The position numbers and the translations under genes were made by a program. Source: Fidelibacterota bacterium (GTDB lineage: Bacteria > Pseudomonadota > Alphaproteobacteria > Rhodospirillales > Rhodospirillaceae). Taken from it: 64,000 nt of DNA. A model generated the notes under the pieces. That model was given only the letters and a program-made list of their open reading frames with translations. It ran no database searches and was not told where the DNA came from. Below are positions 10,388 through 24,093 of the stretch, one piece after another; the stretch's first letter is position 1; every line of letters begins with the position of its first letter. The DNA lies in the NCBI GenBank assembly GCA_947476625.1, contig CANJRA010000009.1, positions 35,741 through 99,740 on the forward strand. Reading direction: 5' to 3'.

Positions 10388-11098
10388 ATGACGATACGGA
10401 TGATGTTCATGATCGGCCTCGCGCTGGCGATATTGCCCGCAGGTCAGACCGCATTGGCGGCGCAAGCGTCTAAATGCCCGCCGTATAGCAAGCCGATCAC
10501 ACTCGATTTTAAACTGCTCAATCCGGCACCGATCTACAACAATCGGCTGAACATCCTGGGCATTCGTAATCTCTTCCGCTCGCATACCGAGGCTGTGCTG
10601 GGTCCGCATGAGAGTGCGCTGGGCATTACATATGCCGAGACGGTTTACAGCGCCGAGGCCAATTCGCGCGCGGAAGAAGTGCGGGGCGGCTACTGCGTTT
10701 ACCTGACCGAAATGGATATTTCATTCGGGTGGAAACGCATGAGCGTTTATGTCGCCAGCGAGTTCCAGCCGGAGACATGCGAGTACAATGCGGTGCTTGA
10801 TCACGAGAATCAGCATGTGACGATCAACAATACTGCGCTCAAAGAATACGCGCCGCGCTTTCGGGCCGAGGTGGAGCGCGTTTTGCAGGCGCAGCAGCCG
10901 GTTTTTACGTCTAATCCGCAAGCGGGCGTGGATGCGGGGCTGGCCGCCGTGGAGCGGCGCATGTCGGCGGTGCTGAATGAATTTCAGAATACGATGGCGA
11001 AGCGCAACGCGCCGCTGGATTCCGACAGCAATTATAGCGAGACCGGAAAGCTGTGCACGAACTGGAATGGCGCGAAAGGCGCGAGGCGAACCGAGTAA
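10388..11098 (+). CDS. Secreted protein with HENQH zinc-peptidase-like motif
   Basis: I do not recognise a named gene. The protein (236 residues) has a clean signal peptide ending ALAAQA. The segment AVLDHENQH places H139-E140-x-x-H143, the pattern of zinc metallopeptidases, followed by VTINNTALKEY. DUF922-type secreted proteins have a comparable HENxH segment, so this may be a member. Three cysteines after the signal peptide (C30, C103, C131) plus one near the C-terminus could form disulphides. A third zinc ligand cannot be assigned by eye. It is divergent from xthA and followed by two extragenic palindromes. Confidence 0.6.
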   Translation: MTIRMMFMIGLALAILPAGQTALAAQASKCPPYSKPITLDFKLLNPAPIYNNRLNILGIRNLFRSHTEAVLGPHESALGITYAETVYSAEANSRAEEVRGGYCVYLTEMDISFGWKRMSVYVASEFQPETCEYNAVLDHENQHVTINNTALKEYAPRFRAEVERVLQAQQPVFTSNPQAGVDAGLAAVERRMSAVLNEFQNTMAKRNAPLDSDSNYSETGKLCTNWNGAKGARRTE

Positions 11099-11107
11099 TG
11101 CCATGCG

Positions 11108-11142
11108 TCGCCCTGGGATTTATTCCCAGCGCACAGGGTGAC
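11108..11142. repeat. Nested extragenic palindrome
   Basis: CTGGGA (11113-11118) and TCCCAG (11124-11129) form an inner hairpin with a TTTAT loop. Outer arms GTCGCCCTG and CAGGGTGAC pair with one mismatch. There is no T-run, so it looks more like a dispersed palindrome than a terminator, although it follows the end of the secreted protein gene by ten bases. Confidence 0.45.
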
Positions 11143-11217
11143 AATTAACGGGTTTGTGAAGTGATCGCGCTTTACGACGAACGCCGTTTTTTATTACAGC
11201 CGTTCTTTAATGCTGCT

Positions 11218-11247
11218 CTGGATCCTGGGGACAAGCCCCAGGATGAC
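11218..11247. repeat. Extragenic inverted repeat (REP-like), second copy
   Basis: ATCCTGGGG (11222-11230) and CCCCAGGAT (11236-11244) form a nine-base-pair stem with loop ACAAG, flanked by CTGG and GACGG. It resembles the element at 168-199 in layout and core sequence. Confidence 0.55.
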
Positions 11248-11275
11248 GGAGGTGGGTGGGTGAATTCCGAAAACC

Positions 11276-11623
11276 CTATACGGCGAACGAGGTGCCGCAG
11301 CCGCAGGTGGAAGTGGCGTTAGGATTGGTGATGCGGAAGGACGCCGCCATGATGTCGTCGACATAGTCGATCTGCGAGCCCTTGAGGAGATCGAGCGAGG
11401 TCTCGTCGATGACCAATTTAGATCCGTGGAATTCGAAGACCTTGTCGTCGGTGGTGGCGTCGGCATCGAGGCTGAAGCCGTAGGAAAAGCCCGAGCAGCC
11501 GCCGCCGGAAATCGCCAGGCGGAGCATGAGGGCAGGGTTGCCTTCGCCGGCCACCAAGACCTGAACGCGCTCGGCGGCGGACTTGGTCATGAGGACGGGG
11601 GTCTCGGGAGCGATGCTGTTCAT
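11276..11623 (-). CDS. erpA: Iron-sulfur cluster insertion protein ErpA
   Basis: This A-type carrier receives an Fe-S cluster and passes it to apoproteins. The three ligand cysteines are in place: C43 in GGGCSGFSYGF and C107/C109 in STCGCGTSF at the C-terminus. Length is 115 residues, normal for the family. ErpA and IscA are hard to separate by sequence alone; the location near xthA and dgt, away from any isc or suf operon in the window, favours ErpA. IlvD in this window is a plausible Fe-S client. Confidence 0.9.
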   Translation of the reverse strand: MNSIAPETPVLMTKSAAERVQVLVAGEGNPALMLRLAISGGGCSGFSYGFSLDADATTDDKVFEFHGSKLVIDETSLDLLKGSQIDYVDDIMAASFRITNPNATSTCGCGTSFAV

Positions 11624-11771
11624 GGGTCTAACTTAATGTGCGCGGGGGTTTGGTTCAAGGTGAGTGGTTTTGCGGGCCTTATCAGGCTGGTAGTGGCCTT
11701 GGCTGGGGCGGTAGGATGGCCGGGAAACGCCACCCGTGCGTTAGATCGGTCCAGCCATAAAGGATAATCCC

Positions 11772-12332
11772 TTGAGCACTCCTCGCACCGTCGCCGTGGT
11801 TGTCGGCAGCATTCGCAAAGATTCCATCAATCGTAAGCTTGCCACGGCCCTGATCGGGTTGGCGCCTAAGCATCTGACGTTCTCATTCGCCGACATCGGC
11901 GAGTTGCCGCTTTATAACCAAGACCTCAACGGCAGCCCGCCCGCCCCGTGGGTGGCCTTTCGCGACAAAATACGCCCCGTCGATGCGGTGTTGTTCGTGA
12001 CGCCAGAATATAATCGCTCGGTTCCTGGCGTGTTGAAGAACGCTATCGATGTGGGATCGCGGCCTTATGGGCAAAGTGTGTGGGATAAAAAGCCCACCGC
12101 GATCATCAGCGCGTCGCCCAGTGCCATGGGCGGGTTCGGATCGAACCATCATCTGCGCCAGTCGCTAGTGTTTCTGAACATGCCTGCGATGCAGCAGCCG
12201 GAAGCCTATCTCCAGGTCGGCGAGAAGTTCTTCAATGCCGACGGCACGATTGCCGAGGAGCGTCCGCGCGGATACGCACAGACGATCATCAACAGCTTCG
12301 CGGCATGGATTGAAACGAACTTAGGCAAGTGA
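11772..12332 (+). CDS. NADPH-dependent FMN reductase family protein
   Basis: A 186-residue flavodoxin-fold oxidoreductase. The phosphate-binding loop is VVGSIRKDSINRKLA near the N-terminus, and the second flavin-binding segment is TPEYNRSVPGVLKNAID, both standard for the NADPH-dependent FMN reductase/azoreductase family (PF03358). The best start is a TTG at 11772 because AAAGGA lies eight bases upstream and no ATG fits. The physiological substrate (quinone, azo dye or chromate) cannot be read from the sequence. It stands alone, divergent from erpA. Confidence 0.88.
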   Translation: MSTPRTVAVVVGSIRKDSINRKLATALIGLAPKHLTFSFADIGELPLYNQDLNGSPPAPWVAFRDKIRPVDAVLFVTPEYNRSVPGVLKNAIDVGSRPYGQSVWDKKPTAIISASPSAMGGFGSNHHLRQSLVFLNMPAMQQPEAYLQVGEKFFNADGTIAEERPRGYAQTIINSFAAWIETNLGK

Positions 12333-12380
12333 TTGGGCCGGGCTTGAACCGAAAGCGGCCTAGGGCGGAGATTTTACAGC

Positions 12381-12917
12381 ATGGCAAAGTTGGTCTTTTG
12401 GATGAACCAGTCCTTAGACGGCTACGTCGACCATGAGAAGTTTGGGCCCGATGATTCGCTCTTTCGTCATTTCATCTCGCAGGTGGGCGGCCTATCCGGC
12501 AGCGTGTATGGCCGCCGCCTGTACGAGATTATGCGTTATTGGGATGGCGACCACCCTGAATGGAATGCGGAGCGGCGCGAGTTTGCAGTGGCATGGCGGC
12601 GTCAACCGAAGTGGGTCGTGTCGCGCTCGTTGAACGCGGTCGGTCCCAACGCCACCCTCGTGAAGGATGACGTGGAGGGTGTGTTACGGGGGCTGAAAGC
12701 GCGGCTCGGTGGAGAGATTCAAGTTGGCGGGCCGGAACTGGCAGGACATCTCACCGATCTTGGTCTTATTGATGAGTATCGGCTTTACGTCCACGCCGTC
12801 GTGCTTGGCAGCGGCAAGCCATTTTTTGCCGGGCCGCGGCCGCCGCTTCGCCTTTTGGCGCATGATCGCATTGGTAATGCGTTACGGCTGACTTACGTTC
12901 CCGATTCCGAACCCTAG
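12381..12917 (+). CDS. Dihydrofolate reductase / RibD C-terminal family protein
   Basis: The 178-residue protein has the RibD_C/DHFR-like fold seen in YyaP/YwjB proteins: an N-terminal strand and loop (MNQSLDGYVDH), a central GSVYGRRLYEIM segment, the GGEIQVGGPELAGHL nucleotide-binding motif and the C-terminal YRLYVHAVVLGSGKPFF signature. Members are putative NADPH-dependent reductases without known substrates. A GGAG ribosome site lies upstream. It is 48 bases after the FMN reductase on the same strand, so the two oxidoreductases may be co-transcribed. Its end overlaps the convergent trxC stop by four bases. Confidence 0.8.
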   Translation: MAKLVFWMNQSLDGYVDHEKFGPDDSLFRHFISQVGGLSGSVYGRRLYEIMRYWDGDHPEWNAERREFAVAWRRQPKWVVSRSLNAVGPNATLVKDDVEGVLRGLKARLGGEIQVGGPELAGHLTDLGLIDEYRLYVHAVVLGSGKPFFAGPRPPLRLLAHDRIGNALRLTYVPDSEP

Positions 12918-13369
12918 TGATGTAACGACTGGACTGGGAACTTCGTTTTCGCCCAATCGATGATGGCACGGCTATCCATGGCCCCCGCAGTTTGGGCGAT
13001 GAGGTGACCGCCACCGGTGAGCAGGAGCGTCGGCACGCTGCGGATGGCGAAGCGCTGCGCGATGTTGGGCGCTTCATCTAAATTGAGTTTGAGAAGGCGC
13101 GCGCGGGGCTCTAACTGCTCGGCGGCGCGTTCAAACATCGGGCCCATCATGCGGCAAGGCCCGCACCAGGGCGCCCAGACGTCGGTAAGGACGGGAATGG
13201 TATTGGCCGCCATATGACGGGCGAAGGTTTTTTCGTAGACGGTGACGGGGTGACCAGAGAAAAGCACTTCACCGCAGGCGCCGCACTTCGGTCCTTCGAC
13301 CAAGCGGTGGCTCGCCACGCGGTTGGTTTTCGTACACTTGGGACAAACGATGTGTTCGGCGTCGCTCAC
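12914..13369 (-). CDS. trxC: Thioredoxin 2 (TrxC)
   Basis: This is a cytosolic protein-disulphide reductase with an N-terminal zinc ribbon. The zinc cysteines are C9, C12, C29 and C32 (CPKC and CGAC), and the redox motif WCGPC is at residues 68-72. I chose the GTG at 13369 (151 residues) because GGAG lies nine bases upstream and the zinc ribbon then starts eight residues in, as in other TrxC proteins; a longer reading to 13429 adds an unconserved tail. It is divergent from dgt. Confidence 0.92.
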   Translation of the reverse strand: MSDAEHIVCPKCTKTNRVASHRLVEGPKCGACGEVLFSGHPVTVYEKTFARHMAANTIPVLTDVWAPWCGPCRMMGPMFERAAEQLEPRARLLKLNLDEAPNIAQRFAIRSVPTLLLTGGGHLIAQTAGAMDSRAIIDWAKTKFPVQSLHH

Positions 13370-13477
13370 TTTGTTGCTCCGTTGTTCAGCGTCCCCGGCT
13401 GAGGTTTCATATGGGACGAGGAGGCCCAAAGCGCAAGCCGCATTGCCCCGGTAATAAGGCCCGGTTAGTGTGCCGCT

Positions 13478-14668
13478 ATGTCCGATGATGTCGCCACTTT
13501 AGGGGGATGCCTCGCGTCCGTCGCTACCGATCCGGCGCAAAGCCGGGGGCGGCTGCATGGGGAGGCGGAATCACCCACGCGCACCATTTACCAGCGCGAC
13601 CGCGACCGCATTATTCATTGCGGGGCTTTTCGGCGGCTCAAATACAAAACACAGGTATTTGTCTACGGCGAAGGCGAGAATTACCGCACGCGATTGACGC
13701 ACAGTCTGGAAGTTTCGCAAATCGCGCGGTCGATCTGCAGGTTTGTGGGACTTCACGAAGATATCGCCGAAAGTTTGGCGCTGGCGCACGACCTGGGGCA
13801 CACGTGTTTCGGTCATGCGGGCGAAGATGTGCTGCAAGAGTGCATGGCGGATTACAACGGGTTCGATCATAACGCCCAAGGCCTGCGGATCGTGACCAAG
13901 CTCGAGCATCGCTACGCCGCCTTCGACGGACTCAATCTGACGTGGGAGACGCTTGAAGGTCTGGTGAAACACAATGGGCCGGTGATGCCGAAAAACGGCA
14001 AGCCCGTGCCGCTGGCGCTCACCGAATATAACGCGACCCATGATCTGGAACTGGCCACATGGCCGGGCGCGGAAGCGCAGGTCGCGGCAATTTCGGACGA
14101 CATCGCATACAACGCGCATGATTTCGATGATGGTTTAAAGGCCGGATTATTTCCGCTTGAGGCCGTGTTGGAGTTGCCGCTGGTGGGGGCGATCTTCAAA
14201 AGCGTGTCCCAGCGCTATCCGGGCCTGGAGAAGGGCCGACTGATCCATGAGTCGTTGCGGGGCATGATCGCCGCGATGGTGAACGACGTTATTTTGGAAT
14301 CGTACCGAAGACTGCAGGCCCTCAAACCAACATCGGCGACTGACGTGCGCGCGTTAGGGCAGGCGTTGGTCGGTTTCTCGGCCGATATGGCGGCGTATGA
14401 AAAGCAGATGAAGACCTTTCTGTTCGCCAACATGTATCGCCATACGCGTGTGAACAGAATGACCAGCAAGGCCAAGCGCATCGTGCGCGATTTGTTTGCG
14501 TTGCTGCTGGAAGAGCCGCACCTGTTGCCGGAGGAGTGGCATATGGGCTTGGACGGTCCAAAGACGCTCAAGACCGCGCGCCGTGTGGCCGACTATATCG
14601 CCGGGATGACCGACAAGTTCGCGCTTGATGAACATGCGCGGCTGTTTGATCCGACGATCAAGCCTTAG
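13478..14668 (+). CDS. dgt: dGTPase-like deoxyribonucleotide triphosphohydrolase
   Basis: The 396-residue protein is an HD-domain triphosphohydrolase that cleaves dNTPs to nucleoside and triphosphate. The metal motifs are visible: H75 in RTRLTHSLEVSQIAR, H104-D105 in LAHDLGHTCFGHAGE, and a later aspartate in ISDDIAYNAHDFDDG. This short alphaproteobacterial type is annotated as Dgt-like because its preferred nucleotide is unclear. In many relatives argS follows directly; here about 9.4 kb of accessory genes separate the two. Confidence 0.93.
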   Translation: MSDDVATLGGCLASVATDPAQSRGRLHGEAESPTRTIYQRDRDRIIHCGAFRRLKYKTQVFVYGEGENYRTRLTHSLEVSQIARSICRFVGLHEDIAESLALAHDLGHTCFGHAGEDVLQECMADYNGFDHNAQGLRIVTKLEHRYAAFDGLNLTWETLEGLVKHNGPVMPKNGKPVPLALTEYNATHDLELATWPGAEAQVAAISDDIAYNAHDFDDGLKAGLFPLEAVLELPLVGAIFKSVSQRYPGLEKGRLIHESLRGMIAAMVNDVILESYRRLQALKPTSATDVRALGQALVGFSADMAAYEKQMKTFLFANMYRHTRVNRMTSKAKRIVRDLFALLLEEPHLLPEEWHMGLDGPKTLKTARRVADYIAGMTDKFALDEHARLFDPTIKP

Positions 14669-14779
14669 ATGAAATTCTTGTCATAGGCGCTGCGGCCCGC
14701 GATCGCGGCGCGCAAAATCCATCACACCGCACGCATCGACGTGTATCCTGTGCTTAACAGTGGGGCAGGGGAGAAAATC

Positions 14780-15487
14780 ATGGATCGTAGAACGTTTCTA
14801 AACGCTGGTGCCGTAGCGACAACCGCGGCGGCGCTAGGTTCTTACATTATCTCACCTGCGGCAGCGCAAACCGCCGCCGTAAGTCCGAAGGCATATGAGC
14901 CGGCGGCATTGTCTTTCGACCCGAAAGGCGTGACGGGGCTTTCCGAAAAACTGCTCACAAGTCATTACGACAACAACTATACGGGCGCGGTTAAGCGCTT
15001 GAACGCCATCGATGCGCAGTTAGCTGCGTTGGATTTTGACACGGCGGCCGGGTTTACCGTCAACGGTCTCAAGCGCGAACAACTCATCGCGGCCAATTCG
15101 ATGATCCTGCATGAAGTTTATTTTGCGGGGCTTGGCGGCGGTGGTGACCCGCAAGGTGCGCTGGCCGGCGCGTTGGAGCGCGATTTCGGCAGCGTTGCAA
15201 AATGGAAATCGGAATTCGCAGGAATTGGTAAAGCGCTGGGCGGCGGATCCGGTTGGGTGCTGTTGTCGTATTCACCACGGCTGGGCCGCCTCGTGAATAC
15301 ATGGGCCGCCGATCATACGATGACCGGGGCGGACGCCACGGTTTTGTTGGCGCTCGATATGTATGAGCACGCGTATCACATGGATTTCGGCGCCAAGGCG
15401 GCGGCTTACGTCGATACCTTTATGAAGGTTATCAACTGGGGCCGCGTCGCGTCCTCATACGCGGCAGCCACCAAAACATCCAAATAG
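14780..15487 (+). CDS. Fe/Mn superoxide dismutase with Tat-like signal peptide
   Basis: The protein (235 residues from the ATG at 14780, chosen for its GGGGAG ribosome site) begins MDRRTFLNAG and runs to a cleavage-like PAAAQ near residue 30, a twin-arginine style export signal. The mature domain keeps all four metal ligands of the Fe/Mn family: H62 (SHYDNNY), H111 (LHEVYF), D193 and H197 (DMYEHAYHMDF). The sequence between them departs from ordinary SodB; AANSMILHEVYFAGLGG replaces the usual NHTFYW region. It is probably a periplasmic detoxifier of superoxide and may be metallated in the cytoplasm before Tat export, which is inference. Neighbours are dgt and mscL. Confidence 0.82.
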   Translation: MDRRTFLNAGAVATTAAALGSYIISPAAAQTAAVSPKAYEPAALSFDPKGVTGLSEKLLTSHYDNNYTGAVKRLNAIDAQLAALDFDTAAGFTVNGLKREQLIAANSMILHEVYFAGLGGGGDPQGALAGALERDFGSVAKWKSEFAGIGKALGGGSGWVLLSYSPRLGRLVNTWAADHTMTGADATVLLALDMYEHAYHMDFGAKAAAYVDTFMKVINWGRVASSYAAATKTSK

Positions 15488-15490
15488 CTA

Positions 15491-15937
15491 TTAAGTGGGC
15501 AAGTCCGCCGTGCAGGATTTGCACTTGGTTGCTTGAATGGGAATGTTCGAGAAACAGCGCGGGCAGGTTTTTTCGGTGAGCGCGGGCGGCGGCTCGTTGC
15601 GGCCGATGACATTCCTCAAGCGGTTGATCTGTTTGACCAGGATAAACACCGCGAAGGCGACGATGGTGAAGTCGATGACGGTGCTGATGAAAGCGCCGTA
15701 AGCGATGACCGGGGCGCCGGCTTTTTTAGCGGCATCGAGGCTTTCATACGCCACCCCCGAGAGATTGACGTAAAGGTCTGAAAAGTCGACCCGCCCAAGG
15801 ACAAAACCAATCGGCGGCATAATCACGTCGTTGACCAGTGAGGTGGTGATTTTGCCGAAAGCGGCGCCGATGATGATGCCGACCGCCAGATCGACGACAT
15901 TCCCCTTGAGCGCAAATTCGCGGAATTCCTTGAGCAT
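15491..15937 (-). CDS. mscL: Large-conductance mechanosensitive channel with C-terminal zinc ribbon
   Basis: MscL opens under membrane tension to release solutes on osmotic downshock. The N-terminal amphipathic helix and TM1 are canonical ([19 protein letters not shown]), and TM2 lies at about residues 86-104. The 148-residue protein ends with C125-x-x-C128 and C139-x-x-C142, a small zinc-ribbon-like tail after the pore-proximal helix; enteric MscL lacks it. I chose the ATG at 15937, which has GAGAGGA upstream; a longer reading to 15982 is not supported. It is convergent with the superoxide dismutase gene, three bases apart. Confidence 0.93.
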   Translation of the reverse strand: MLKEFREFALKGNVVDLAVGIIIGAAFGKITTSLVNDVIMPPIGFVLGRVDFSDLYVNLSGVAYESLDAAKKAGAPVIAYGAFISTVIDFTIVAFAVFILVKQINRLRNVIGRNEPPPALTEKTCPRCFSNIPIQATKCKSCTADLPT

Positions 15938-16044
15938 GGCCGGTCCTCTCTGGTTCAGGATTAGACATCTATGATACCACAAACGCCCGGCGAAGCACTT
16001 GTGGGGTTTGTGTCCTGTACGACGATTTCAAGTTTCAAGAAGCG

Positions 16045-21338
<5,294 letters not shown>

Positions 21339-21353
21339 GATCAGAGCTTTCCG

Positions 21354-22286
21354 TTAGTGACCATGACCGGCGCTGCCTTTTTCGATCTCCGCCTTGACGA
21401 CGAAGCTGCCGCGCGCGGCATAGGACGCACCGGGGGTGAGGCCGGAGAGAATCTCGACGCTCTGGTGGTCGGAGGCGCCGACGACGACGTCGTGGGCTTC
21501 GAGCGCATCGCCCGCGCGGACAAAAACCACGGTGCGGCCGTCTAATTGTTGCAGGGCTTCGGCGGACACAGCGACGGCGGCTTCGCGGGTTGTTGTTTCG
21601 ACCTCACCGCGCACCATGGCGCCGGGACGCAGACGGCCAGCGCTGTTGTCGACGTCGGCGCGGGCAATGACGGCCTGCGTGGCGGATTCGACGACGGGCA
21701 CGAGTGTGGTGATGGATGCGATGACGGCCTCCGGTTCGCCCTGAACCAGCAGGCGCACGGGTTGACCCGCCGCGATCTTAGGGAGGTCGTTGGGGAAAAC
21801 GTGCAGGTCGGCACGTAAGTGACGCAGGTTGCCGATCTCGAACAGCGGCGCGGTGTCGGTAACTTCACCGGGGCTCACGGTGCGCGACAGAAGCGTTCCG
21901 GCTAACGGCGCACGCACGGCGTAAGTCTGGAGACTGTCGTTGCTTTCGACCATGGCGAGAATATCGCCTGCTGCGACGGTGTCGCCTTGGGACTTGCGGA
22001 TCTCTTTCACCACGCCGGGAAAGCGTGCGCGGACTTGTGCGGTGTGGGCGGGGTCCAGCGACAGGCGGCCAAGCAAAGCGGTGGATTGGTGGATTGTCGC
22101 CGGACCGGCGGTTGCCATTTCGATTCCGGCTGCGGCGGCGCGCGCGGGCGCTATTTCGGCGTGGGGGCGTTCATGGGCTTCATCGTGAGGTGTTGTGGCG
22201 GGTGGGGCGGCGGGGCGCGTCATGAACCATGCGCCGCTAGCAGCGGCGATGATGATCACGGCGGCGATAAGGGTGCTGCGGTTCAT
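21354..22286 (-). CDS. czcB: Periplasmic adaptor of the metal efflux pump (CzcB-type)
   Basis: This membrane-fusion protein links the RND pump to the outer-membrane channel. It has an N-terminal anchor (IAAVIIIAAASGAWF), then a lipoyl-like half (RFPGVVKEIRKSQGDTVAAGD and VRAPLAGTLLSRTVSPGEV), a beta-barrel segment and a C-terminal membrane-proximal region. At 310 residues it is short because the helical hairpin is almost absent, as in some CzcB proteins. Histidines flank both ends (HDEAHERPHAE near the N-terminus and a GHGH tail), suggesting metal binding. It overlaps czcC by four bases and precedes czcA by 15 bases. Confidence 0.9.
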   Translation of the reverse strand: MNRSTLIAAVIIIAAASGAWFMTRPAAPPATTPHDEAHERPHAEIAPARAAAAGIEMATAGPATIHQSTALLGRLSLDPAHTAQVRARFPGVVKEIRKSQGDTVAAGDILAMVESNDSLQTYAVRAPLAGTLLSRTVSPGEVTDTAPLFEIGNLRHLRADLHVFPNDLPKIAAGQPVRLLVQGEPEAVIASITTLVPVVESATQAVIARADVDNSAGRLRPGAMVRGEVETTTREAAVAVSAEALQQLDGRTVVFVRAGDALEAHDVVVGASDHQSVEILSGLTPGASYAARGSFVVKAEIEKGSAGHGH

Positions 22287-23521
22287 GGCTTGATCTCCGG
22301 TGAGGGGGCGGCGGTGCCGGTCAGGCGTTCTAGCTCGAGAAGCAGAAGGTGGAATTCGGCAGCGGCGGCGATGGCTTCTTTTTGCAGATCAAGTGACTGC
22401 TTTTGCGCGGCAGCGAGTTCCAAAAGTGAAAATCGTCCGGCGCGAAAGCCATCCTCGGCGGCGCGCACGGCGGTGTCGGCGAGGGGGAAGGCTTTGTCGC
22501 GGATCATCTCGACGTGACTGCGCTTTTGGACCAGCCGCGTGTGGATGGCGAACAACGTCGCACGCAGCGTGTTGCGCGCGGCGGCTTCGGCGTAGCCGGT
22601 GGCGCTGAGCAAGTTGCGGGCTTCGTCCTGGCGGGCGTAACTGCGTGCGGCTGAGCCGAGGGGAATAGACGCGGAGAGCACGGCGGCTTGCGCGCGCGCA
22701 TTTTGCAAACGCCGGAGGCCGGCGCTGATGGTGATGTCGGGCGACTCACTACTGACCGCGAGGCGCAACTGCGCTTCCTGCACGCGCCGCTGCGTGGCGA
22801 AGCGGATGAGGTCGGGATTGCTTTCTAGCAGCGCGGCCAGGGCCGCGTAATCGCCGGTGGGCGGAAGGGCGAACAGGTCTCCAATGACGGTGCCTGAGGC
22901 GTCGGGCGCTTCGCCCCACGCGGCGCTGAGTTGCGCCCACGCGGCGCGGACTTCGGCGTCGGATTGTACGGCGTCGCCGACGGCGTGCACGACGGCGAGT
23001 TCGGCGTTGTGTTGTTCGAGGCTGCCGGCACGGCCCGCGCCGACGCGGGCTTTAACTAAAGATAGGGTGCGGGTGGCGAGATCAATCGCGCGTTGGGCGC
23101 GCTTGCGTTCTTCTTGTGCACGCAGGGCAGCGATGAATTGGCGGGTAGCGTCGGCCAGGAGGTCGAGGCGCTCGGCATCTTGTCCGATGGCGGTCAGGCT
23201 GCGCTCGCTGTCGGCCAATGCAATCCGTCCGCTGCGTTTTCCGCCCAGTTCCAGCACGGTGCCGAGACGCAAAGTAACTTCGGTGTCGTCGAAGGCAGAT
23301 AACCGTCCGGTGCCGAAAATGTTTTCGACATCTACACCGACTTCCCACGCTGGACGCTGGGCGGCGATCTCGCGCCGGGCCGCTGCGGCGTTTAGGTTAA
23401 AGCGGTGACCCTGAAGTCCGGGATTGCGTTCGAGCGTGAGGCGCAAAGCTTCGTGAAGCGTTACGGACTCTTGGGCAAAAGCCCCGACGCTGCCGGTGAG
23501 GGCAGCAAAAAGAAACAGCAT
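22283..23521 (-). CDS. czcC: Outer-membrane channel of the metal efflux pump (CzcC-type, TolC family)
   Basis: The protein has a signal peptide (MLFLFAALTGSVGAFAQ) and two outer-membrane-efflux-protein repeats. Its start VTLHEALRLTLERNPGL is typical of CzcC. The ATG at 23521 (412 residues) is preferred because it gives a textbook signal peptide; the frame extends to a TTG at 23575 and also has a GTG between, and none has a good ribosome site. It is the second gene of a leftward operon: His-rich protein, czcC, czcB, czcA. The substrate metals (Co, Zn, Cd, or Cu/Ag) cannot be decided from this gene. Confidence 0.88.
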   Translation of the reverse strand: MLFLFAALTGSVGAFAQESVTLHEALRLTLERNPGLQGHRFNLNAAAARREIAAQRPAWEVGVDVENIFGTGRLSAFDDTEVTLRLGTVLELGGKRSGRIALADSERSLTAIGQDAERLDLLADATRQFIAALRAQEERKRAQRAIDLATRTLSLVKARVGAGRAGSLEQHNAELAVVHAVGDAVQSDAEVRAAWAQLSAAWGEAPDASGTVIGDLFALPPTGDYAALAALLESNPDLIRFATQRRVQEAQLRLAVSSESPDITISAGLRRLQNARAQAAVLSASIPLGSAARSYARQDEARNLLSATGYAEAAARNTLRATLFAIHTRLVQKRSHVEMIRDKAFPLADTAVRAAEDGFRAGRFSLLELAAAQKQSLDLQKEAIAAAAEFHLLLLELERLTGTAAPSPEIKP

Positions 23522-23625
23522 GCGTAGCAAGGGTATATCCACGGCTGGCGTCGCGGTAACTTCTCCGCGGCGCAATCAATGACGATGCCGCGGCCAGAGC
23601 CGCAGCACTGTTCAGAAGCGATGGA

Positions 23626-23970
23626 TTAAAGCGTGGGAGGGGGTAGTGCGGGCGGCGTGGTAATGCCGGGCGGGTCTTGATGGACTACCACGCCGGGTGG
23701 GGAACGGTGCGCGGCCGGGAGATTGATCGCAGCGGTTACAAGGCCGACGACCGTCAAATGGCATTGATCGGGGTGGCCGTCGTCGTGGTGCTCGGTTCCG
23801 CTCTGCGTGATTTGGCTTTCCGCATCCACATGCGCCGAGCCGTCATCGTGATGCAAAGCTTGATGAAAGTGGTGATGCGTCAGACTCCGGCCTTCTTTCA
23901 GGCCGATGGTGTTGGCCAGAGAAGGCTGGATCAGCAGAAGGCTGAAAACCAGGATCGCGAAATACCGCAT
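23626..23970 (-). CDS. Small secreted histidine-rich protein leading the czc operon
   Basis: The 114-residue product has a signal peptide (MRYFAILVFSLLLIQPSLA) and then a histidine-rich body: HHHFHQALHHDDG at residues 32-44 and HHDDGHPDQCH at 61-71, with 13 histidines and one cysteine in all. The C-terminus is proline-rich. Small His-rich periplasmic proteins such as CzcI or CzcE-type accessories occur beside czc operons, but I cannot match this one to a named family. Its place as the first gene, 104 bases before czcC, supports a role as a periplasmic metal buffer or sensor. It is divergent from argS. Confidence 0.75.
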   Translation of the reverse strand: MRYFAILVFSLLLIQPSLANTIGLKEGRSLTHHHFHQALHHDDGSAHVDAESQITQSGTEHHDDGHPDQCHLTVVGLVTAAINLPAAHRSPPGVVVHQDPPGITTPPALPPPTL

Positions 23971-24093
23971 AGATGCAATCTACCATTCCGGCGCGATGGT
24001 GACAAACAGCGGTGATTTTGGCCGAAATCCTTGAAGAAAGCGCGATTACCGCATATGAACCGGCATCGCCAATGTCCGGATGCCGCCACAGCC

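Noticed and set aside
23677..24015. Plus-strand frame antisense to the His-rich protein
   Set aside because: The minus-strand product has a signal peptide and a coherent metal-binding composition in an operon; the plus frame has neither.
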